DNA of 27,063 bases from Cochliopodium minus (taxonomy: Eukaryota; Discosea; Himatismenida; Cochliopodiidae): positions 1-27,063 of the forward strand of contig JAMYWO010000432.1 of assembly GCA_024220525.1 (NCBI GenBank). The letters run 5' to 3'. The position numbers and the translations under genes are program-made. Within the stretch, counting starts at the first letter, position 1, and the number at the start of each line of letters is the position of its first letter. Below, in pieces: positions 20,401 through 27,063 of the stretch. The notes under the pieces are model-generated. The model was not told the origin of the DNA. It saw only the letters and a program-made list of their open reading frames with translations, and ran no database searches.

Positions 20401-23342
20401 TTTCAAAGAAAAAACAAATTTTTTAATTTTTTTTTGAAAAAAAACCTTTTAAAGATTACCAAGAACCTGGAATGGTAAAAGATACATTCGGTCTGATTTT
20501 TTCTTCTCGCGACGGTCTTACTTTGAACGAGATTTTGGGAATTCTGAAGATTTCCAGGATGGCTTTCACTCCTTTCTTCGATTCTATCCAGTCCTTGCTC
20601 GTGAAGAGTGATGGAGGTGTTTATAGCTTTGGTCACTCTCTCATAAGAACTGCTGTGGAGAATGTTTTCGTAAAAGATAACACACTTAAACAGAAATATC
20701 GTAAAACAAATTAATTTTAATTTTGATTTATTAAAAAATATATAAATAAAATAAAGAAATAAATAAATATTAAATATTGATTAATGATTAAATCAACTAA
20801 CAAATAATAAAAAATTAAAAATTAAAAAATTTTAAAAAAATAAAAAATTGAATAAAATAAATTGAAAATTAAAAAATTAAATTTAGTGTTAAAAAATTTA
20901 TAATTAAAATAAAATAAGAAAAAATAACATTAAAAATAAAATAAATAAAAATATAAATAAAAATAAAATTAAACCAAAATCATTTAGGTATGATGATTGC
21001 TAATTTCTATTTGCCACATTCACTCCAACAATACGATACATCAGGGAGAAGAGCTCTCTCAAGCAACGACTCCTCTTTCTTCACACCCATCACCTCTCAG
21101 TTCTTTTCCTTCACTGATCTCTCTTTCTTGAACAGAAGAGCAATGGAACTTCCTTATGCATTGTACAACGCCAAAGAGCATTGGAACTTGAGAAATGTCT
21201 TATCTGAAATCCAAGTTTTCAAAGTATTATTTAGCTACAGGTAAATTTTTTATTTTTAAATTTTTTGTTATTTCATTTTCATTTTTTATTTTATTTTATT
21301 TTTTATTTTCATTTTTTGTCATTATTTTTTATTTTATTTTATTTATTTTTATTTTATTTATTTATTTTTATTTTTTATTTTTTATTTTTATTATTATTAT
21401 TATTTTTAATCATTATTTTTTTATTTTTACCATTTTGATTTTAAATTTTCCATCTTAGTTGTTTTACTTTTTATCATTTTTATTTTTATTTCACATTATT
21501 TTTATATTTTTTAGTAAGTGGGAATTGAAGAAATTATGGCTCTCAATTTCAAAGGAGTACTCCGTTAGTGAGAGTTACTTGGAAAGTCTCGAGAGGTACA
21601 CCCAATTCAACAACCCTTCCAAAGAAGAACTGTGTATCGTACATTCCATGATCGCCAAATTTTTGAAAGAAATGTTGGATTATCCTGGTAAAAAAAAAAT
21701 AATAATTTATTTTTATTTTTATTTTTATTTTTATTTTTATTTTTATTTTTATTTTTCTTTTTATTTTTCTTTTTATTTTATTTTATTTTATTTTATTTTA
21801 TTTTTATTTTTTTTTTTTATTTCATTTTTATTTATTTTTTATTTTTTTATCTTTTTTTGATGAAAGGTTCTGAAAAGTTGCACTTAAAGGCATTAGATCT
21901 TAAAAAAGAAACTTACGGATCAAACAGTGAACAAGCTTCGACCACTCTTTACCACTTAGCACAATTACATTGGGTAAAAACAACTTTAATTTTTTTTTTT
22001 TTTTTTATTTTTTATTTTGTTTTTTTTATTATATATTTTTCAATATTTTATTTTATTTTTCAAAAAGAATCAAGGAAAATTCGAAACAGCGGAGAAATTT
22101 TGTTCAAAGTCTTTGAAGATAAGAGAAAAGATTCTTGGAATGGAAAGTCTTAAAGTTGCAAAAGTAAAATACATTTTATTTTTAAATTATTTTTTAATTA
22201 TTATTATTTTTTTTATTTTCAATTTTTTTATCACATTTTTTATTTTTTATTATGTTTTATTTATTATTTTTAATCATATTTTTTTTTTGTTTTATTTTCA
22301 TTTTTTTTTAATTTTTTTTATTTCAAATTTTTATTTGATATTTTTTTTAATTTTTTGTATTTTTTATTATTTTATATTTTATTTTTATTTATTTTATTTT
22401 TATTTTTTAAAGTGTTTGAACGGTTTGGGAGAGTTGTTCATAGAGAGAAACCCAGAAAGAGCCAAAAAATACTTGGAGAGGGCACTCAAGATCAGAGAGA
22501 AAGTACTTGGATCCGAACATCACCTCGTCAGCAGAATTCTCCATGGTTTGGGTACTGTTGCCGACAGCTTCGGAGATCATGACACCGCATCCAAATACCA
22601 TTTAAGGTAAAAAAAATTTCATTTTTTTCATTTTTTTTTTTTTATATTATTTATTTATTATTTATTATTTTTTATTTTTTATTTTTTATTTCAAATCTTT
22701 TATTTCAAATTTTTTATTTTTATTTTTTATTTTTTATTTCAAATTTTTTATTTTTTATTTTATTTTTTATATTTTTATAATTAATTTTGATAGAATTTTT
22801 AACTTTTTTTTGGAAGTTTTAAATTTATTTCATTTTATTTTTGTTTTTATTTTAATTTTTTAAAATATTTTTATTTTTTTATTTAAGAGCAATTTCCATT
22901 CGTGAAAAGACTTTGGGCAAAGAGCACATTCAGTTGTCCACTTCCCATGTCAACTTGGGAATCACATATTCCCTGATGCAAAACTATTCTGAGGCAGTCA
23001 ACTCTGTTGCTCGTGGTTTGAAAATTTACCTTTCTTTTCATGGTAATAAATAAAAAAAATTACATTAAAATAAAAAATAAAAAAATAAAAAATTTTTTAG
23101 GTGAAATTCATCCTTCAGTTCTTTCTGTAAAATTTTTTTTTTTTATTTACTTTTTTTTTTTATTTTTTTTGATTTTTTAATTTTTTTCAACTTTATTTTA
23201 GTGTTATGAATGGCTTTCTCAGATTTATGCTCTTTGGGAGAAAGATTATGAAGCTTTTCAATACAAAGAAAAGTCTCAGTACGTGGAGAAAGAGTTGAAG
23301 ATGTTAGGAATCACTGATGTTGGAGAAAGAATCATTGATTGA
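17441..23342 (+). CDS. Nephrocystin-3-like DUF4062-STAND NTPase-TPR protein
   Basis: Seventeen exons: 17441-17449, 17513-17591, 17687-17978, 18087-18325, 18414-18743, 18920-19246, 19357-19665, 19877-20266, 20455-20700, 20988-21240, 21515-21687, 21867-21973, 22068-22163, 22413-22606, 22888-23042, 23101-23126, 23202-23342. The product is 1121 residues. An N-terminal charged region (1-180, helical in 60-125) precedes a DUF4062-type domain (about 184-320: VRVFLSSTFIDMQQERDAL, VDLRWGITSEESSSGQV, NRYGWIP). A STAND/NACHT-like NTPase follows, with Walker A GSSGVGKTS (about 428-436) and Walker B LVILLDGLDQL (about 515-525). A winged-helix-like region comes next, then at least three TPRs (ALDLKKETYG, SLKIREKILG, ALKIREKVLG, AISIREKTLG). 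This is the architecture of nephrocystin-3, a ciliary inversin-compartment protein, though related STAND proteins in protists need not be ciliary. The nine-base first exon rests on frame only. Confidence 0.9.
21711..21850 (+). repeat. TTTTTA-type simple repeat in an intron
   Basis: Regular TTTTTA units turn into TTTTCTTTTTA and then TTTTA units. They fill the intron before the first TPR exon of the nephrocystin-3-like gene, and give a Phe/Tyr open frame of no coding meaning. Confidence 0.8.
22655..22765 (+). repeat. Imperfect TTTATTTCAAAT repeat in an intron
   Basis: The phrase TTATTTCAAAT followed by a T-rich arm recurs three times in this intron of the nephrocystin-3-like gene, at roughly 22686, 22701 and 22735. 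It is distinct from the plain T/A repeats of the other introns. Confidence 0.6.
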
Positions 23343-23487
23343 AAAATTAAAAAAAAAAGAATAATTTGTTTTTAATTAAATTTTGTTGAAAAAGTTTTTT
23401 TTTTTTTTTATTTATTTTCTGTTATATTTTTCAATAATTTACAATTTTTATTTTTTCACAATCATTTTTTCTTTCTATCTTTTTTTT

Positions 23488-24501
23488 TCAACTGGGTATT
23501 GGCAAAGGATGTTCGGAATCTAAAGTTTTTACCAATGTTCCTCTGTGAAACATCGAGATTGCAAAGAAGAGATTGTCATAACTTTCATAAAAATCTTTTT
23601 GAATTTTAACTCCGCAATCCTCAAAGGACCTTGCCATTGGTGGGAGTTTGTAGTTCTTGAAGAAATGAAGTGTGTCTCTTCTTTTGTCTAAATAAAGTGA
23701 GATTGTATCACCAGTCTCATAATGCCCAAGAAAAACTCCTGTGATTTTAAAGTCTCTGTAATCTAAAAATTCAAAAAGTTATTATAATAAGATGACAATT
23801 TTTATTTATTTTCTTTTCTTTTTAATATTTAAATTTTTTTCTTACATTCATATGCTTTTTTTTTTTAATTATTTAAAATCTTTAAAAAAATTTCAAAAAA
23901 ATCTACAAATATCTTTATTCATTCCCTTCAGACAATTCCCCCATCCAATAGTTCCTTATTAAAATTTAAAAATTTTAAAAACAATTTTTTTGGCGCCAAA
24001 ATAGAAAAAAAAAAATAAAAAAAAAAATAAAAATGGTTTACCTTTGTTCCCACCAAGCCAATCATTAGGATCTGCAGTTTTATTATTGAACAATCCAATC
24101 CACAATCCCTCTTTGTAATTCACCACCTTGAAATCGATTCTGTGAAGATCCTTGACACTTTGTTTGAGAGGCAATACACAATGTTTATAACTGGGATTAT
24201 ATGATGCTAATTTATTGTTGTGGGAGATGATATAATCTTCCTTGTTGTAGAAATGATGATTCATTGAAAACACTTTATAATTTTCTCTGAAATGAATTTT
24301 CCAATCAATTTTCTTCTCTCCTTTTGATACTTGCTCTATATCTATTCCATATCTCTTGCATGTCACCTTCCATATCTCCTTTGACTCTATCAACGTCTTC
24401 ATTGATTTGCACAGTGTCTCCATCACTCCTATATAATTGTAGGGGAGGAATGATATCAAGTATGAGAATAGGAACTTGGGCAAAAGATCGAGTGGTCTCA
24501 T
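23488..24501 (-). CDS. F-box and SPRY-like domain protein, copy 1
   Basis: Four minus-strand exons: 24501-24042, 23954-23907, 23854-23846, 23762-23488, giving 263 residues. The N-terminus (about 3-50) is F-box-like: LDLLPKFLFSYLISFLPYN, then a Cys-Lys/W pattern ending EIWKVTCKRYG. It would bind Skp1 in an SCF ubiquitin ligase. Residues about 95-255 form a SPRY/B30.2-like beta domain (GLWIGLFN, WLGGNKGTIGWGNC, ISLYLDKRRDTLHFFKNY, LFFAISM). That domain would be the substrate-binding part. The third exon is only 9 nt (codons for Ser-Tyr-Glu plus one base) and its upstream donor GTAGAT is weak. It is required because reading straight on meets a TGA, and it restores alignment with copy 2. The gene converges on the nephrocystin-3-like gene with 145 bp between the stops. 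Confidence 0.85.
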
Positions 24502-24936
24502 GATTTAATTTATATCTGCAGTATGATTTTTTGTTTGGAGTGATTTTTATTTTTTATTTTATTTTTTAGATTATAAAGTGAAATGTGACATTATTTTTTT
24601 GAGGATTTGAAATTCAATGGTTGTATCTATTGAAGAAAAATATTTTTGGATGGGAAGATATATTGGAGGGTATTGATTTTGTACGGATTTTAGTAAAATA
24701 AATAAAAATTCTTTGGAAAAGGAAAATAAAATTATTGTTTGATTGAATTTTTAATACAGTGGTGGAATGCTTGTTTACTTTTCATTTAACTCCAAGGAAA
24801 TTTCAAAATAAATAAAAAAAAAAAATAGGAGAGATTTATTTTCAAATAAACGTCATATATAAACAAAATATACTTTGAAAATTAAAACCACATTATCATT
24901 AGGATTTTTATCTGCATCAATCAATTTTAATAGAGG
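24502..24936. other. Divergent spacer between F-box copy 1 and the Ubl/E2-fold gene
   Basis: This AT-rich stretch lies between two divergent start codons and should hold both promoters. I see no open frame of complex sequence, repeat or RNA gene in it. Confidence 0.5.
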
Positions 24937-26209
24937 ATGGATTATGATCAAAAACTCAATTTTATAGTGAAAACATTAACTGGGAAAATAATAAATATAG
25001 TTAACTTGAGAAGACATGATTATGTGGATGATTTGAGAATTAAATACCATGAAACTGAGGGATATTCGATAGAAAGAATGAGGTCTGAATTAAATTTCTT
25101 TTTTAACTCAAAAAAAAAAAAATTTCAATAAATAAAGATTAATTATACCACCAAACAAAGGAGAAAATCTAAAAGAATTGAAAAATGGAAGAACATTGTA
25201 TGGTAATTTTTTTAAATTAATATATTTTTATTTTTTTTTATTTTTTGTTTTTATTTTATTTCCAATAGAATATGGAGTTGAAGAAGGCACTATAATTTAT
25301 GTAGGTTTTTTTTCAGATCCTTGCGAATATTATATTGATCTAGGGTTTAGTTTTTGGGAAGTAAAAAAAAATTAAAATTTTTAAATAAAAAAATTATTTA
25401 ATAAATAAAAGATAAAAAATTTTTTATCACAAGATTTGCAAAGGCAAAAATAAACCAAATTCAAATATTGCAACGAAAATTGAGAAAGAAATATCAGAAA
25501 GAAATTTTACAAGTGAATTTGATCCCATAACAGAAATAGAAAGAAAAAACAGTGAATTTGAAAACAATCTTAAATACAAAATAAATATTTTAGGATCAAA
25601 GGGTAAATTAAATAAAAAATAAAATTTAAATGAAATTTAATTTTTTGTATAAAAGGATCAATATGGTACGGATTAGAAATAGAAATAGAGATGGAAATAC
25701 CTTTGAATTATCCAAAATCAATGCCTTCGTTAAAATGTATCACTCCTTTAAAAACACATCCCTGCATCAAAGATAATGGACAAGTGGCAATCAGGGGAGA
25801 TCACAAACAAGTTATTTATGCATTTAAACAAATTTGCAGCGAAATTAGTACTCAAAATAATGATAATAAAATTGATCTTTTAACTGCTCTTTCAGGAATC
25901 ATTCATTACAGTCCCAAAAAAATGGTTGGAGAAGGTTTTAGAGAGTTTGATCAAGAATTATTTTTGAAAGAAAAAAACTCTTTTTGTGCGAAATGGAACA
26001 TTCAAAGAAGAAAATATTTTCCTGAAAAAGTTAATGTTGAAATTGAGAATTTTTTTAAATGTTATTTCTTTTGGAAAAACAAAAAAACTGAAAAGAAGGG
26101 AATAGGGTATATTGGGAAATGTCCTCGTTTTTTAATTTTGTTGATTGCAGGTGAAATAGGGAGAGCTTGTTTCTTTACATTATTTAAACAAAATGAAAAA
26201 TTTTATTAA
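24937..26209 (+). CDS. Ubiquitin-like domain fused to a cysteine-less E2-fold domain
   Basis: Five exons: 24937-25082, 25138-25202, 25269-25360, 25434-25602, 25656-26209, giving 341 residues. Residues 1-80 follow ubiquitin closely: FIVKTLTGKIINI, IERMRLI across the first splice, LKNGRTLYEYGVEEGTIIYV. The terminal Gly-Gly is absent, so the domain is not a conjugatable modifier. After a linker, about residues 105-235 follow the UBC fold: a first helix (ATKIEKEIS), the strand WYGLEIEIEMEIPLNYPKSMPSL and the HPN-like motif HPC (192-194). The position of the catalytic cysteine is Ala202 (GQVAI), so it is predicted to be a catalytically dead E2, UEV- or RWD-like. The C-terminal 100 residues are unrecognised. 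I infer a non-catalytic adaptor that recognises ubiquitin-pathway partners. The donor of intron 1 is GTCTGA, off consensus, but the join restores ubiquitin homology exactly. Confidence 0.82.
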
Positions 26210-26247
26210 AAAGAAAATGAACAATTATTTTTTTATTTTTTATTTAT
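26210..26247. other. Minimal convergent spacer
   Basis: Only 38 bases separate the stop codons of the Ubl/E2-fold gene (+) and the second F-box/SPRY gene (-). The 3' untranslated regions and poly(A) sites must overlap. Confidence 0.75.
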
Positions 26248-27063
26248 TCAAGAAATGGGTAATTCAATATCTGAGTTAAGGATCTTTACACAGCAATCTT
26301 GGTGATTCATCGAAACAGCAAAGTAAAGATCCTTATAATTTTCAAAGAAATTGGAATCCACTTTAATTCCACAAGTTTCATAAGACTTTGACATGGGAGG
26401 AAGTTTATAATTCAAAAAGTAATGGAAAGAATTGTCTCGTTTATCGAAATAAAGTGAAACTATATCTTTTTCACAATAAAAACCAAGTTGAATCCTTTGC
26501 TGGCTTATCACCCCAACTAGTGAATTTTTTCATTTTTTTCAAAAAATTTAGTTATTTTTTGATTTTTGTTTATTAATTTATAATTGTTTTACATTCATGG
26601 TAAATCACCTCGTTTTGACCTTTTTTGCAATTTCCCCAACCTATTGTTCCTTTTCCTCCTCCAAGCCAATAATCCTAAAAATCAATTTAATAAGATGTTT
26701 TCATTGATCATTTGAGTGAATTATTCAATTTCAAAATTAATTTTTAAATTTAGATAAAAAATTCAATTTTAAATTTTTAAATTATAAATTTTCTTTTTCA
26801 ACATTTTTTCTCTTACATCTTTTGCTGTTTTTTGATTGTATAATCCTATCCACAATCCATGTTCCCATTTGATTATTTGAAAATCGATTCTTGTTATTTC
26901 TTTTATACTTTGTTTGAGAGGAAGAACAAAATGATTTCTATTTTCAGAATTGAGGATTGCTTTTCTATTGAATTCATCCAATTGATATTTTTGTTTCCAT
27001 TTATGAGTTTGTGAAAAAGTTTTATAATTTTCTTTGAAATAAACTTTCCAATTTTTCTTGTCC
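26248..27063 (-). CDS. F-box and SPRY-like domain protein, copy 2 (5' truncated by window)
   Basis: Three minus-strand exons are in the window: 27063-26817, 26674-26593 and 26516-26248. The first is open at the edge, so the F-box part and start codon lie outside. The visible 199 or so residues align along their whole length with copy 1: KKNWKVYFKENYKTFS, HFVLPLKQSIKEITRIDFQ, GLWIGLYNQKTA, WLGGGKGTIGWGNCKKGQN, VSLYFDKRDNSFHYFLNYKLPP, LYFAVSM, stop after LPIS. The SPRY-like domain is complete. Two introns sit at places corresponding to introns of copy 1, though the first is displaced slightly, and the microexon intron of copy 1 is absent. An F-box is expected upstream by homology only. Confidence 0.82.

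Noticed and set aside
25269-25360. Internal TTTTTTTTCAG at 25306-25316 as an acceptor in the Ubl gene
   Set aside because: The flanking GTAG|GT site would give a tiny intron of about 14 bases, while the frame is open straight through.
1-27063. tRNA, rRNA, transposon or viral genes
   Set aside because: I looked for tRNA-like cloverleaf cores, rRNA-like GC-rich conserved blocks, transposase or reverse transcriptase motifs and terminal repeats on both strands and saw none.

Overview
This window is nuclear DNA of an intron-rich, very AT-rich unicellular eukaryote. Genes are broken into many short exons. The introns are mostly A/T homopolymer-like, usually start GTAAA and end TTTAG or AAAG. The standard genetic code fits. 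I resolved nine genes or gene parts by hand-splicing, with about 63 introns in total, and every joint was checked for reading phase. The gene content (trithorax-type methyltransferase, CARMIL-type actin regulator, nephrocystin-3-like NTPase, F-box proteins, mitochondrial carrier) points to a free-living amoeboid or flagellate protist. The exact lineage cannot be fixed from the sequence. An anaeramoebid, heterolobosean, amoebozoan or foraminiferan would all be possible, and this is inference only.

Layout: 222-610 (-), two exons of an unrecognised basic protein; 1204/1253-6839 (+), a KMT2/trithorax-like histone H3K4 methyltransferase with a PHD cluster, ePHD, FYRN, FYRC, WIN motif and SET domain; 7006-13319 (-), a 16-exon protein joining an N-terminal FYVE zinc finger to a CARMIL-like PH/LRR body, with a polyproline, WH2 and acidic tail; 13704-14777 (-), an SLC25A32-like mitochondrial folate/FAD carrier; 15007-16485 (+), a SERHL-like alpha/beta hydrolase with a GC-AG intron; 17441-23342 (+), a nephrocystin-3-like DUF4062, STAND NTPase and TPR protein of 17 exons; 23488-24501 (-), an F-box/SPRY protein; 24937-26209 (+), a ubiquitin-like domain fused to an E2-fold domain that lacks the catalytic cysteine; 26248 to the window end (-), a second F-box/SPRY protein, 5'-truncated by the window edge.

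There is no operon-like organisation, and most genes look functionally independent. The right end is the exception. Two paralogous F-box/SPRY genes flank the ubiquitin-like/pseudo-E2 gene, so three consecutive genes carry ubiquitin-pathway domains. The most unusual items are that Ubl/pseudo-E2 fusion, the FYVE-CARMIL-WH2/acidic fusion, a set of microexons (9, 9, 13, 18 and 26 nt) that carry key motifs in two cases, one GC-AG intron, and a strong excess of phase-1 introns.
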